Shown in pieces: positions 31,865 through 41,160 of a DNA stretch of 64,000 nt; position 1 is the stretch's first letter, and the number at the start of each line of letters is the position of its first letter. Position numbers and translations under genes: made by a program. Under the pieces are notes generated by a model. It was not told the origin of the DNA, searched no databases, and saw only the letters and a list, made by a program, of their open reading frames with translations. The stretch is from Pseudomaricurvus sp. HS19 (GTDB lineage Bacteria; Pseudomonadota; Gammaproteobacteria; Pseudomonadales; Cellvibrionaceae). The DNA is taken from NCBI RefSeq assembly GCF_009857815.1, contig NZ_WVVW01000001.1:1488001-1552000 (forward strand). Direction: 5' to 3'.

Positions 31865-32458
31865 ATGAATTACCGCCGCACACTCAAACACGCCGCCGCC
31901 CTCTCCCTTAGCCTGCTGGCAGCCAGCAGCTGGGCCGATTGGATTCTCGACAACAAGCAGACCAGTCTCAATTTTGTCTCCATCAAAAAAGGCTTTATCG
32001 GTGAAGTGCACAGCTTCAAAGCCCTGCAGGGAACCGTCAGTAAATCCGGAGCCGTCACTCTCACCATCGACCTCAGCAGCGTGGCCACCAATATCGATAT
32101 CCGCGACCAGCGCATGAGCGATATGCTGTTTGAAGTAGATCAGTTTCCAAACGCCACCATCACCGCGCAACTGGACCCGAAAAGCTTCAAGGACCTGGAC
32201 GACGGCGACACCACACTGCTGCCGGTGGAGCTGAGCCTCAACCTGCACGGCGTAACCAAAGTACTGCCCGCTACGTTGCGTATTACCGGCCTGGACGATG
32301 ATGCCCTGCTGGTGACCACCGAACAGCCTATTGTCATCAACGCCACCGACTTCAATCTGGTGAATGGTATTGAGCAGCTGCGTGAAGTCGCAGGCCTGCC
32401 TTCCATTGCCATCGCCGTGCCTGTCACTGCTTCCATGGTGTTCAGCGAAAGTCCCTGA
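31865..32458 (+). CDS. YceI-family periplasmic protein
   Basis: 197-residue exported protein with signal peptide (ALSLSLLAASSWA) and the YceI lipocalin-like barrel, which in structures holds an isoprenoid chain. Typical segments: SLNFVSIKKGFIGEVHSFKALQGTV, SVATNIDIRDQRMSDMLFEVDQFP and LNLHGVTKVLPATL. AAGGAG 8 nt upstream of the ATG. A GGCACCC / GGGTGCC hairpin without T run (about 32485-32502) follows. No cytochrome b561 gene, a common YceI partner, lies beside it. Confidence 0.85.
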   Translation: MNYRRTLKHAAALSLSLLAASSWADWILDNKQTSLNFVSIKKGFIGEVHSFKALQGTVSKSGAVTLTIDLSSVATNIDIRDQRMSDMLFEVDQFPNATITAQLDPKSFKDLDDGDTTLLPVELSLNLHGVTKVLPATLRITGLDDDALLVTTEQPIVINATDFNLVNGIEQLREVAGLPSIAIAVPVTASMVFSESP

Positions 32459-32503
32459 TAACCCGGGGCCTGCCAACCTCCTGCGGCACCCACCCGGGTG
32501 CCG

Positions 32504-32544
32504 TTGACGCACATCAAGGCGCTCCCCGCCCACCCCTCTACAAT
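32504..32544 (+). promoter_or_regulatory. Class II FNR/Anr-dependent promoter of hemN
   Basis: TTGAC-GCAC-ATCAA (32504-32517) matches the FNR/Anr consensus TTGAT-N4-ATCAA at nine of ten positions. A -10 box TACAAT (32539-32544) places the start near 32551, so the site is centred at about -40.5, the class II activator position. Confidence 0.8.
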
Positions 32545-32573
32545 GCCTCGCTGAACCTGTTGCCGAGGCGCCT

Positions 32574-33959
32574 ATGTCAATCTCCAAGCTGCAATGGAAC
32601 CAGGCCATGATCCAACGCTACGATCTGGCCGGCCCCCGTTACACCTCCTACCCCACCGCCCCGCAGTTCGTGGAGAGCTACCCGGCAGGCGAAGTGGAGG
32701 CAGCCATCCATCGCAGCAACGAGGCAGCACGCCCGCTGTCGCTCTATTTCCATATCCCCTTCTGCGACACCATCTGCTACTACTGCGGCTGCAACAAGAT
32801 TGTCACCGCCAACCGCAAACGCGCCCGTCCCTACCTGGACAGTCTGTTTAAAGAGATCGAACTGCGTGCGGCGCAGTTTGATCGCAGCCGCCCGGTGCAC
32901 CAGTTGCACTGGGGCGGCGGTACCCCCACCTACATCAGCGACACCGAAAAACGTGAGCTGATGGCGGAGACCCGCAAGCACTTCACCCTGCTGGACGACG
33001 ACAGCGGTGAGTACTCCATCGAGATTCACCCCGGCGGCCTCAGCCCCGACACCCTGGCGGTGCTGCGGGAGCTGGGCTTCAACCGCCTGAGCATGGGTGT
33101 GCAGGACTTCAACCCGCAGGTGCAGAAAGCGGTCAACCGCTTTAACAGCGTCGAAGAAGTGGCGGCCCTGAGTGAGCGTGCCCGGGCTGAGGGTTTCCAC
33201 TCCCTGAGCATGGACCTGATCTACGGCCTGCCCCACCAGACCGAAGAGACCGTGGCCGCCACCCTGGAGCAGGTAATCGAGCTGGGCCCCCAGCGCCTGT
33301 CACTGTTCAACTACGCCCACCTGCCCCACCTGTTCAAGAGCCAGAAGCAGATGGACGCCTCGGCGCTGCCGGAGCCCCAGGTGAAGCTCAATATCCTGCG
33401 CCACGCCATCGAACGCCTGCAGGCTGCCGGCTACGTCTACATCGGCATGGATCACTTCGCCAAACCCGACGACCCGCTGGCCATCGCCCAGGAACAGGGC
33501 CTGCTGCAACGCAACTTCCAGGGCTACGCCACCCACGGTAACTGCGACCTGCTGGCCTTTGGTGTCTCCTCCATCAGCGCCATCGACTCCATCTTTGTGC
33601 AGAACTACAAGGATATTCCCAGCTACACTGCCGCTCTCGACGCCGGCCGCGCCCCCTCTTTCAAGGGACTGACCCTGACCGACGACGATCTGTTGCGGCA
33701 GGCGGTGATCAACCAGCTGATCTGTCACTTTGAGCTGGACTTCCACCCCTTCGAACACGCCTACGGGATCAATTTCCGCGATTACTTCGCCGGTGCCCTG
33801 CAGGAGCTCAAGCCGCTGGCAGACGATGGCCTGATTACCCTGCACGAGCAGGGTCTTCAGGTCTGCAGTGAGGGTCGCCTGCTGATCCGCCGTATCTGCA
33901 TGGCCTTTGACGCCTACCTCAAGGCACCGCAGCCGGTCAGCTACTCGCGCATACTCTGA
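32574..33959 (+). CDS. hemN: Oxygen-independent coproporphyrinogen III dehydrogenase
   Basis: 461-residue radical SAM enzyme of heme synthesis that converts coproporphyrinogen III to protoporphyrinogen IX without oxygen. N-terminus YDLAGPRYTSYPTAPQF is specific for true HemN rather than HemW. The cluster motif FCDTICYYCGC has C64, C68, C71 plus the extra C73. GGGTPTYIS and LSMGVQDFNPQVQKAVNR follow. The preceding FNR/Anr box fits induction at low oxygen. Heme and siroheme share the upstream pathway, which connects it loosely to the nitrate genes. Confidence 0.96.
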   Translation: MSISKLQWNQAMIQRYDLAGPRYTSYPTAPQFVESYPAGEVEAAIHRSNEAARPLSLYFHIPFCDTICYYCGCNKIVTANRKRARPYLDSLFKEIELRAAQFDRSRPVHQLHWGGGTPTYISDTEKRELMAETRKHFTLLDDDSGEYSIEIHPGGLSPDTLAVLRELGFNRLSMGVQDFNPQVQKAVNRFNSVEEVAALSERARAEGFHSLSMDLIYGLPHQTEETVAATLEQVIELGPQRLSLFNYAHLPHLFKSQKQMDASALPEPQVKLNILRHAIERLQAAGYVYIGMDHFAKPDDPLAIAQEQGLLQRNFQGYATHGNCDLLAFGVSSISAIDSIFVQNYKDIPSYTAALDAGRAPSFKGLTLTDDDLLRQAVINQLICHFELDFHPFEHAYGINFRDYFAGALQELKPLADDGLITLHEQGLQVCSEGRLLIRRICMAFDAYLKAPQPVSYSRIL

Positions 33960-34043
33960 ACCAGCCCTATCGCCCGGCCCTTACCTCGAATTGCAACAGG
34001 GCATGGGCTATGATGGCCGCTCATTCAGACCGTGCTGTTAACT

Positions 34044-34535
34044 ATGAGCAAACTTACCCATCTGGACGAGCAGGGCCAGGCCCACATGGTGGATGTGGGC
34101 CACAAACTCCCCAGCCAGCGTGAAGCCACCGCTGAAGGCTTCGTCACCATGCAGCCCGCCACGCTGCAGCTGATCCTTGAAGGCGGCCACAAGAAAGGCG
34201 ATGTACTGGCTGTAGCCCGAATCGCCGGCATCCAGGCCGCCAAGAAGTGTTCCGACCTTATCCCGCTGTGCCACCCCCTGATGCTGAGTGGTATTAAGGT
34301 GGAGCTGGAGCCCCAGCCCGAACACAGCCGTGTACGCATCGAAGCCACCTGCAAACTCAGCGGCCAGACCGGGGTGGAAATGGAGGCCCTGACCGCCGTC
34401 TCCGTCGCTGCCCTCACCCTCTATGACATGTGCAAGGCCGTCGACAAGGGCATGGTAATCGGCGACCTGCGATTGCTGGAAAAGATCGGTGGTAAATCCG
34501 GTCACTGGCAGGCTGACGGGAGCACCCCGGCATGA
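34044..34535 (+). CDS. moaC: Cyclic pyranopterin monophosphate synthase
   Basis: 163-residue enzyme for the second step of molybdenum cofactor synthesis (with MoaA, GTP to cPMP). Typical blocks: [69 protein letters not shown]. Start is the ATG at 34044; a GTG four codons upstream is in frame. Followed by moaD with ATGA stop-start overlap. Confidence 0.96.
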   Translation: MSKLTHLDEQGQAHMVDVGHKLPSQREATAEGFVTMQPATLQLILEGGHKKGDVLAVARIAGIQAAKKCSDLIPLCHPLMLSGIKVELEPQPEHSRVRIEATCKLSGQTGVEMEALTAVSVAALTLYDMCKAVDKGMVIGDLRLLEKIGGKSGHWQADGSTPA

Positions 34536-34786
34536 ACCTGACAATCCTCTACTTCGCCCGCCTGCGGGATGAACTCGGCCTGGGCGAGGAGCAGCTGGAG
34601 TTTACCCCCGCCATCCGCACCCTGGGCGCCCTGCGCGACCAGCTCTGTGAACGCGGCCCCCAGTGGCGCAACTCATTGCGGGCCGACGGCATCTTTGCCG
34701 CGGTAAACCAGGGCATCGCCGACTGGGACACCCCTTTACAGGGCGGTGAAGAGGTTGCTTTCTTCCCCCCGGTCACCGGAGGTTGA
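34532..34786 (+). CDS. moaD: Molybdopterin synthase small subunit
   Basis: 84-residue ubiquitin-like sulfur carrier ending in the required Gly-Gly (FFPPVTGG), whose C-terminus is adenylated and thiocarboxylated before sulfur transfer to cPMP. Overlaps moaC by 4 bp (ATGA), so translation is coupled. Sequence features [15 protein letters not shown] and [10 protein letters not shown] are typical. Confidence 0.93.
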   Translation: MNLTILYFARLRDELGLGEEQLEFTPAIRTLGALRDQLCERGPQWRNSLRADGIFAAVNQGIADWDTPLQGGEEVAFFPPVTGG

Positions 34787-34787
34787 G

Positions 34788-35261
34788 ATGAGCCAGAGTG
34801 AAGCCTGCCACATTGAGGTGATGGTACAGAGCGCCGATTTCTCCCAGGCGGAGCTGTACGAACGCCTGCGCGCCGACAGCCCGGCCATCGGTGCCATCTG
34901 CAGCTTTGTGGGTCTGATGCGTGACTTCAACCAGGCCAGTGAAGTGCGCTCCATGTTTCTGGAGCACTACCCCGGCATGACTGAGAAGGTGTTGCAGGAT
35001 ATCGCCAGGCAGGCCAGCGAACGCTGGCAGCTGCGACGTATTGTGATCCTGCACCGGGTGGGGGAACTCCTGCCCTCGGACCAGATTGTGTTCGTGGGGG
35101 TTTCCGGCACCCACCGCGGTGAAGCCTTTGCCGCCTGCGAATTCATCATGGACTTTCTCAAGACCAAAGCCCCCTTCTGGAAGCGGGAGCAGACTGACAA
35201 TGGCCAGCGCTGGGTGGATGCCCGCGACAGCGACCAGCAGGCCGCCGATCGCTGGCGATAG
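34788..35261 (+). CDS. moaE: Molybdopterin synthase catalytic subunit
   Basis: 157-residue partner of MoaD that inserts two sulfurs into cPMP. Seen: GAICSFVGLMRDFNQ, LEHYPGMTEKVLQDIA, ILHRVGELLPSDQIVFVGV, HRGEAFAACEFIMDFLKTKAPFWKRE with the active-site lysines. Starts 1 bp after the moaD stop with GAGG in front of the ATG. Last gene of moaCDE; ends 6 bp from the convergent aminotransferase. Confidence 0.95.
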   Translation: MSQSEACHIEVMVQSADFSQAELYERLRADSPAIGAICSFVGLMRDFNQASEVRSMFLEHYPGMTEKVLQDIARQASERWQLRRIVILHRVGELLPSDQIVFVGVSGTHRGEAFAACEFIMDFLKTKAPFWKREQTDNGQRWVDARDSDQQAADRWR

Positions 35262-35267
35262 ACCTTC

Positions 35268-36446
35268 TTACAACACCTTGCCAATTGACTCAGCCAGGTA
35301 CGGCAGGTTGGCGGCGTTGATGCCTGCCAGGTTGACGCGGCTGGAGCCCACCATATAGACACTGAATTCCTGTTGCAGGCGCTGCACCTGGGCTTCGCTC
35401 AGGCCAAGGAAAGAGAACATACCGCGCTGCTGGGGAATGAAATCAAAGTCGCCATAGGGACGCAGGGCATCGGCCAGCTGGTGGCGCAGGCTGTGAATAC
35501 GCTCACGCATGCCCTGTACCTCCAACTGCCACTGCTGGCGCAGTGCGCTGTCCGACAAAATCATCTCCACCAGCGACGCGCCGTGCGCCGGCGGCATGGA
35601 ATAGATACCACGGGCGATACTTTGCAAATGGGTGAAGGTGTTTTGCGCCTGGGTTTCGTTGGCTCCCATCACGGCAATGGCGCCGGTACGCTCGCGGTAG
35701 AGGGCAAAGTTTTTCGAGCAGGAACTGGCCACCAGCATCTCCGGCACCTGGGCCGCCAGCAGGCGCACGCCATAGGCGTCCTCATCCAGCCCATCGCCAA
35801 AGCCCTGATAGGCCAGGTCGACAAAGGGAGTGAAGCCCTGGCGATTGGCCATGTCGGCGATCTGCTGCCAATCGTCGTGGCTGAGGTCGGCACCACAGGG
35901 GTTGTGACAGCAGCCGTGCAGCAGCACCAGGTCACCCGCCGGCACCTGCGCCAGGGTCGCCATCATCTCGTCCCGCTTGAGACCTTTGGTGTCAGGGTCG
36001 TAATAGGGGTAGGTACGAATCTGCAGACCGGCACTGCCCAGCAACGGAATGTGGTTGGCCCAGGTGGGGTCGCTGACCCAGATGGTAGCGTCGGGACTGG
36101 CTTTCACAATCAGCTCCGCCGCCACCCGTAATGCGCCGCAACCACCGGGAGTCTGCAGGGTACGGATGCGGGCTTGCTGTGGGCTGTCAGCGCCGAAGAT
36201 CAGCGCCTGCAGCAGGGCATTGAACTGCACGTTGCCCGCCGGGCCCTGGTAGCTCTTGGTTTCTTCCGCCTCGTGCAGTCGCAATTGGGCGATACTCACA
36301 CTCTCCAGTACCGGCGTGCGCCCCGCTTCATCCTTGTAGACCCCTACGCCCAGATCCACCTTGTGCGGGTTGGTATCCTGTTGGTAGGCGAGGGAAAGAC
36401 CCAGAATCGGGTCGGCAGGCAGGGGCTGAAACACGTCAAATAACAT
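35268..36446 (-). CDS. Aromatic amino acid / aspartate aminotransferase (class I)
   Basis: 392-residue PLP enzyme of the AspC/TyrB family. N-terminus MLFDVFQPLPADPILGLSLAYQQD, then KVDLGVGVYKDEAGRTPVL, the NPCG-type turn in HGCCHNPCGADLS, FVDLAYQGFGDGLDEDA and the PLP lysine in SSCSKNFALYRERTGAI (about Lys245), plus the C-terminal Arg region GSSRVNLAGIN. AspC and TyrB cannot be told apart safely here. The divergent Lrp-type gene suggests amino acid-responsive control. Confidence 0.92.
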   Translation of the reverse strand: MLFDVFQPLPADPILGLSLAYQQDTNPHKVDLGVGVYKDEAGRTPVLESVSIAQLRLHEAEETKSYQGPAGNVQFNALLQALIFGADSPQQARIRTLQTPGGCGALRVAAELIVKASPDATIWVSDPTWANHIPLLGSAGLQIRTYPYYDPDTKGLKRDEMMATLAQVPAGDLVLLHGCCHNPCGADLSHDDWQQIADMANRQGFTPFVDLAYQGFGDGLDEDAYGVRLLAAQVPEMLVASSCSKNFALYRERTGAIAVMGANETQAQNTFTHLQSIARGIYSMPPAHGASLVEMILSDSALRQQWQLEVQGMRERIHSLRHQLADALRPYGDFDFIPQQRGMFSFLGLSEAQVQRLQQEFSVYMVGSSRVNLAGINAANLPYLAESIGKVL

Positions 36447-36779
36447 AGCAAGTTCTCTGCGAAGCGGAAGATAAGGCGCCGGCAAGCTCCTGGCGTCGAG
36501 GCCGCGTATCTTACACCATCCCTCCACCATCCGCTGCCTGCCCTGCCACGCAAACCGCCCTCCCGGACACCCCCTATCCGTCGCCAGACACAACGCCGGA
36601 TAAAGCTCTGTCCTCCCGCAGAGAAGATCTCGGGGATACTTTACCGGACAGCGTCTATACTAAGCTGCAGCAGAGTTCGCTTACTGCCCGCCAATGGCGG
36701 CAGACACAACTCCTTCTATACTCAGACTCTGTCAGGGCCGGCGCATACGGTCAGCTCACCAGACAATAAGAGGCACCCC
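36447..36779. other. Divergent promoter region of the aminotransferase and Lrp-type genes
   Basis: 333 bases without a gene. A TATACT at 36656-36661 could be a -10 box for the Lrp-type gene, but the -35 position is poor. Probable binding region for the Lrp-type protein; no clear site recognised. Confidence 0.4.
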
Positions 36780-37271
36780 ATGGCTGACACCCACCAGCTG
36801 GATGATTTTGACATCAAGATCCTGCGCGCACTGCAGGAGAACGCCGACTACTCCATGAACGAGCTGGGGGATTTGGTCGGTCTTTCCCACACTCCTTGCT
36901 GGAGGCGGATCAAACGACTCGAGAATGACGGTTTTATCCGCGGCAAAGTCACCCTGCTGGATGCCAAGATGTTACGCCTGGGCGTCACCGTGCATGCCTA
37001 CCTGACCATCAAGAGCCACGACGAAACCTCCCTCAACGCCTTTGAGACAGCCGTGCAGGAGGTGCGGGAAATTGTCGAATGCTACTCCACCACCGGCGAC
37101 AAGGATTACATGCTGCGTGTAGTAGTAGAAAGCGTAGATCACTATGAGCAGCTGCTTAAGCAAACGCTGGTACACCTGCCCAACGTGGCCTCCATCAATT
37201 CCACCTTTGCGCTGAAACAAGTCAAGTACACCACTGCGCTGCCGCTGGAATCCGCCAGCCGTAACAACTGA
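36780..37271 (+). CDS. Lrp/AsnC-family transcriptional regulator
   Basis: 163-residue DNA-binding regulator. N-terminal helix-turn-helix (LDDFDIKILRALQENADYSMNELGDLVGLSHTPCWRRIKRLEN in outline, residues 7-50) and C-terminal RAM/ActD ligand domain (HAYLTIKSHDETSLNAFETAV, ECYSTTGDKDYMLRVVVESVDHYEQLL). TPCWRR in the recognition helix is typical of Lrp-like proteins. It likely controls the divergent aminotransferase gene or itself; the effector is not evident. Ends 4 bp from the convergent kinase gene. Confidence 0.92.
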   Translation: MADTHQLDDFDIKILRALQENADYSMNELGDLVGLSHTPCWRRIKRLENDGFIRGKVTLLDAKMLRLGVTVHAYLTIKSHDETSLNAFETAVQEVREIVECYSTTGDKDYMLRVVVESVDHYEQLLKQTLVHLPNVASINSTFALKQVKYTTALPLESASRNN

Positions 37272-37275
37272 TGCC

Positions 37276-37797
37276 TCAAGCCCTGGCCTGGAGTTCCGCC
37301 AGCACCCGCTGCAGGGCCTCCTGCTGGGAACAGTCCCCAACGTCAACGGTGATATCGGCAAAACGTTGATAGAGCCGCTGTCGCTCGGCGAACAGATCGG
37401 CAAAGGGCTGACCCGGTAGCGCCGCGATACCCCGGGTCTCGTAATCGGTGATACGACGGCGCAGCTCCCCGATAGGCACCTGCAGGTAAACCAGTACTCC
37501 GGTGCGCGCCAGATGCTCCATGGCAGCTTCGCTGTAGACGGCACTGCCGCCGGTTGCTACCACCTGATTGTGAAACTGGTGTGATAACAGGGTCTCTGCT
37601 TCCAGTTGCCGCAGTACCAGATAACCCTCTTCATCGAGAATTGACTGCAATGTTTTACCGGCCCGGTTCTGGATCAGAAGATCGGTATCGACAAAATCCT
37701 TGGCCAGGGTCTTGGCCAGCATCACACCCAACGTACTCTTGCCGGCACCGGGCATACCAATCAGGACAACACAGCTTTTTTCCACCGCCTGCTGCAT
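37276..37797 (-). CDS. Shikimate kinase-like protein
   Basis: 173-residue P-loop kinase. Walker A IGMPGAGKST (Gly14-Ser21), substrate Asp pair FVDTDLLIQ, VATGGSAVYS (the GG that binds shikimate) and the LID arginine region near ETRGIA. These features fit shikimate kinase, but GGSAV differs from the usual GGG-x2 pattern and aroB is not beside it, so this may be a second shikimate kinase or a relative acting on another substrate. Converges on the Lrp-type gene. Confidence 0.75.
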   Translation of the reverse strand: MQQAVEKSCVVLIGMPGAGKSTLGVMLAKTLAKDFVDTDLLIQNRAGKTLQSILDEEGYLVLRQLEAETLLSHQFHNQVVATGGSAVYSEAAMEHLARTGVLVYLQVPIGELRRRITDYETRGIAALPGQPFADLFAERQRLYQRFADITVDVGDCSQQEALQRVLAELQARA

Positions 37798-38291
37798 GCT
37801 TTTTTTACCTCCAACGGTGTCCGGATAACACCATATAGCGCTTCATTATAAATTACTCGTTTTAGCACCGTTTTTGATCGAACAAAACGTGCTAAAAACT
37901 GATCATATTCTAACTAGGCAAATCCATATTTCTCTTGCTACGATCTTTCGGGAGAATTATTGGTTTTGCGAACAGCAATTCTGCTACCAACAAAATCGGT
38001 TCTCGTGAAATCTTTTCCCAGAAAGTTTGGTTGGTAAGAAAAGCTGCGCCGTTATCTATGCTAGCTGTGTTAAAGAAGCACCGATCAGCGACACGCAAGA
38101 CCGAAGCCTCTGCCCGCAGATTCTCCGGCTCTTTTTGCAGTGGTCGTCTGACACTCCCCGTTAAAACACGACCTCCTGCAGCGCCGTTCGGCACCTTCTT
38201 GTCTCGCTCTTCTGATTTCCACCCTGTTTTCCTGGTTTTACCCCTGCGGCTCGCTGCAGGATTCTTGATAGCTACATTCGAGAGTTAAGTT
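37798..38291. other. AT-richer leader and promoter region of the cold shock gene
   Basis: About 490 bases. The stretch 37830-38050 is much more AT-rich than its surroundings. An inverted repeat TTTAGCAC-c-GTTTT / AAAACGTGCTAAA lies at 37861-37897. Cold shock genes often have long structured leaders, which would explain the region; I cannot place the transcription start. The open frame 37935-38288 looks non-coding. Confidence 0.45.
37861..37897. repeat. Inverted repeat upstream of the cold shock gene
   Basis: Thirteen-bp arms with one bulged C around a 9-nt centre. T or A tracts on both sides would let it work as a terminator for minus-strand or plus-strand RNA, or as an operator. Confidence 0.5.
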
Positions 38292-38504
38292 ATGGCAACA
38301 ACACACACCGGACAAGTGAAATGGTTTAACGAAGCCAAGGGATTTGGATTTATTGCCCAGGAATCCGGCCCGGACGTTTTCGTCCACTTCAGCGCAATTC
38401 AGTCCGACGGGTTCAAAACCCTGGCCGAAGGTCAGAAAGTCGCATTCAACATCACTGAGGGCAAAAAAGGCCCGCAGGCAGAGAACGTCGTTGCCATAAA
38501 ATAA
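38292..38504 (+). CDS. Cold shock protein, CspA family
   Basis: 70-residue single OB-fold nucleic acid-binding protein. RNP1 KGFGFI (16-21) and RNP2 VFVHF (29-33) are intact, with the usual [11 protein letters not shown] start and GPQAENV ending. It binds single-stranded RNA and DNA as an RNA chaperone. GAGAG precedes the ATG by about 7 nt. Monocistronic; a strong hairpin follows. Whether it is cold-induced cannot be told from sequence. Confidence 0.95.
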   Translation: MATTHTGQVKWFNEAKGFGFIAQESGPDVFVHFSAIQSDGFKTLAEGQKVAFNITEGKKGPQAENVVAIK

Positions 38505-38521
38505 CGTTCAAACCTGATCAC

Positions 38522-38553
38522 CCACCACCTGGCGTTTGCACGCCGGGTGGTGG
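38522..38553 (+). terminator. Strong hairpin after the cold shock gene
   Basis: 13-bp stem (CCACCACCTGGCG / CGCCGGGTGGTGG, one wobble) with a 6-nt loop, 18 bp past the stop. There is no T run, so it may be a 3' stabiliser or an imperfect terminator. Confidence 0.55.
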
Positions 38554-38718
38554 CGTACACCTCTGAGAAGCAGACGTTGACTGCGGCCCCTTGCGGTTGC
38601 AGGTAGGCTGTTGTGGGCTTCTGCAGATCGTCGGATCTGTCTCACTGACAGGTTCACTGGCGCAGCTCGTTGACATGCACCAGTGAAGCCGGGCATTAAC
38701 ACCGCGCCGGCTGGTCCA

Positions 38719-39906
38719 TCAGGCCACGCTCTCGAACAGCGCCGCAATCCCCTGACCGCCGCCGATACACATGGTTACCACTGCGTAACGACCACCGATA
38801 CGCTGTAACTCATAGAGCGCCTTGATACTGATAATGGCACCCGTGGCACCGATAGGATGGCCCAGTGAAATCCCCGAGCCGTTGGGGTTGAGCTTGTCCG
38901 CCGGAATCTGCAGATCTTTGGCCACCGCCAACGCCTGCGCCGCAAAGGCTTCGTTAACCTCCCAGGTATCGATATCCGCGACACTGAGCCCGGCCTTGTC
39001 CAGCAATGTCTTAACTGCCGGCACCGGACCGATGCCCATATATTTGGGTTCCACACCGGCAAACGCATAACCTTTCAATTTGGCAATGGGCTTCAGACCC
39101 CTGGCTGCCGCCACCGAAGCCTCCATCAGCACCAGCGCCGCTGCCGCATCGTTGAGGCCGGAAGCATTGCCCGCGGTTACAGAGCCATCTTTTTTGAACA
39201 CCGGCCGCAAGCTCGCCATATCCTCTGCCGTCGCATCAAAGCGGACATGTTCATCCACCTCAAATTTCACCATGCCTCGACGTGTCTTCACCTCAACCGG
39301 CAGAATCTGGCTGGCAAAATAGTTCTGCTCGATGGCGTTCTGTGCACGGTTGTGACTGGTTGCTGCCAACTGATCCTGCTCTTCACGGGAGACACCCCAT
39401 TTTTCCGCCACATTTTCGGCGGTAATACCCATATGGGTATCACCCATGGGACAGGTCAGCGCCGCGGTCATGGCGTCCACCATGGCCCCGTCACCCATGC
39501 GCGCGCCCCAGCGGGCCGCCGGCAACCAGTAAGGAACACGGCTCATGGACTCGGCCCCGCCGGCCACCGTGGCCTCGGCATCGCCCAGCAAGATAAATTG
39601 CGCGGCCGAGATAATGGCCTGCAGACCGGATCCACAGAGACGATTCACCGTCAGTGCCGGTGTGGATTCCGGCACACCGCCCTTGAGCCCCGCCACCCGG
39701 CTCATATACATGTCACGCCGGTCGGAGTGGGTCACATTCCCCATCACCACATGACCAATGTCACTGCCGCTGACACCGGCGCGCTCCAAAGCCTCCTTCA
39801 CCACCAGCCCGGCCAGGTCCGTAGGCGGGATATCCTTGAGACTGCCACCAAAGGTGCCTACGGCGGTGCGTACACCACTCAGTACAACTACTTCACGTTG
39901 TTCCAT
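38719..39906 (-). CDS. Acetyl-CoA acetyltransferase (thiolase)
   Basis: 395-residue thiolase condensing two acetyl-CoA or cleaving acetoacetyl-CoA. Catalytic Cys in VNRLCGSGLQAI (near residue 90), His in SGISLGHPIGATGA and the second Cys in VTMCIGGGQGIA are intact. Biosynthetic (PhaA/AtoB) type by length and tail. No phaB or phaC lies beside it, so the role (polyhydroxyalkanoate or acid degradation) is open. A single gene by context. Confidence 0.94.
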   Translation of the reverse strand: MEQREVVVLSGVRTAVGTFGGSLKDIPPTDLAGLVVKEALERAGVSGSDIGHVVMGNVTHSDRRDMYMSRVAGLKGGVPESTPALTVNRLCGSGLQAIISAAQFILLGDAEATVAGGAESMSRVPYWLPAARWGARMGDGAMVDAMTAALTCPMGDTHMGITAENVAEKWGVSREEQDQLAATSHNRAQNAIEQNYFASQILPVEVKTRRGMVKFEVDEHVRFDATAEDMASLRPVFKKDGSVTAGNASGLNDAAAALVLMEASVAAARGLKPIAKLKGYAFAGVEPKYMGIGPVPAVKTLLDKAGLSVADIDTWEVNEAFAAQALAVAKDLQIPADKLNPNGSGISLGHPIGATGAIISIKALYELQRIGGRYAVVTMCIGGGQGIAALFESVA

Positions 39907-40141
39907 GGTCTGACCTCACTGTCTGATACGTGTTTTGAATTCGGGATTTACAATACCCGTGCGTCCGGATCACTCTGCCGGGCGCAGGAAGCCGGCGCAC
40001 AGTCCCGACCCACGGGGCTGGTGCAGTGCGCCAAAACGGTCAGGTGTGAGCCCCGAAAATGGCTGGCCACCCACAAACCGCGCTGTAAACAGAAAAACCT
40101 GCAAAGCCTCTGCCAGACTATCTAAAGCCTTAGCCAGAGAC

Positions 40142-41131
40142 TCAACCCGCGACGGGCATCTCCAGCACCAGCTTACCAATCAGATCGTGGCTTTCCATCA
40201 GGCGGTGGGCATCGGCCACTCGCTGCAGCGGAAAGACGCCTGCCATGCACGGCGCCAGCTCGCCCGCGGCCAGCTTCGGCCAGATCTGTTGCTGCAGGGC
40301 AGCAGCAATAGCGGCCTTGGCCTGCAGGGACTGCGAACGCAAGGTAGAGCCGGTCAGCGTCAACCGCTTCAGCATCACCGGCATCAGGTTGATCTCCACT
40401 TTGGAGCCACGCAGGTAGGCAATGTTGATAATGCGACCTTCCACTGCCGCCGTTTTCAGGTTGCGGGCAATGTAGTCGCCACCCACCATATCCAGTATGA
40501 CATCCGCGCCGCGGCCATCGGTAAACGACTTCACCTCTTCGACAAAATCGTGGGTGCTGTAGTTGATGGCGAGATCGGCGCCCAGCTCACTGCAGGCATC
40601 GCACTTGGTCCGGGAACTGGCGGTAACGATCACCCTCGCCCCCATCACTCTCGCCATCTGGATGGCGGTGGTGCCGATGCCACTGGCACCGCCGTGTATC
40701 AGCAGGGTCTCACCGGGCTGCAAGCGGCCGCGCTCGAAGACATTGCTCCAAACAGTAAAAAACGTCTCGGGAATGGCGGCTGCCTGCTGTAACGACAGGC
40801 CCTCCGGAACCGGCAGGCACTGACTGGCAGCCACCGCCACCTGCTCCGCATAGCCACCGCCATTGGTAAGTGCACAGACGCGGTCACCCACACTGAAGGC
40901 TGTCACGCCTGCACCCACGGCACAGACCTGGCCCGACACTTCCAGCCCCAATACCGGCGACGCGCCTGGGGGCGCCGGATAACCGCCCTGCCGTTGCAGT
41001 ACATCCGGGCGGTTGACGCCGGCAAAGGCGACCCGGATCACCACTTCACCGGCAGCCGGCTGCGGTGCCTCCATCTCATCCAGTTGCAGGACTTCCGGAC
41101 CGCCGGTGCCTGTCATGGACACATAACGCAT
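40142..41131 (-). CDS. NAD(P)H quinone oxidoreductase, PIG3 type
   Basis: 329-residue zinc-free medium-chain dehydrogenase. GroES-like N-terminal part (AGVNRPDVLQRQGGYPAPPGASPVLGLEVSG) is followed by the nucleotide-binding fold with LLIHGGASGIGTTAIQMARV and ILDMVGGDYIARNL. No zinc-ligand cysteines. PIG3-type proteins reduce quinones with NADPH. Start at 41131 (MRYVSMTGTGGPEVL) has AGGA about 10 nt upstream. Ends near an empty stretch before the thiolase. Confidence 0.88.
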   Translation of the reverse strand: MRYVSMTGTGGPEVLQLDEMEAPQPAAGEVVIRVAFAGVNRPDVLQRQGGYPAPPGASPVLGLEVSGQVCAVGAGVTAFSVGDRVCALTNGGGYAEQVAVAASQCLPVPEGLSLQQAAAIPETFFTVWSNVFERGRLQPGETLLIHGGASGIGTTAIQMARVMGARVIVTASSRTKCDACSELGADLAINYSTHDFVEEVKSFTDGRGADVILDMVGGDYIARNLKTAAVEGRIINIAYLRGSKVEINLMPVMLKRLTLTGSTLRSQSLQAKAAIAAALQQQIWPKLAAGELAPCMAGVFPLQRVADAHRLMESHDLIGKLVLEMPVAG

Positions 41132-41160
41132 AACATGATTCCTCTGCACAACGATGCCGC

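Noticed and set aside
37935-38288. 117-codon frame just before the cold shock gene
   Set aside because: Starts at TTG without a ribosome site, spans AT-rich leader DNA, and its Arg/Ser/Pro-rich product has no recognisable features.
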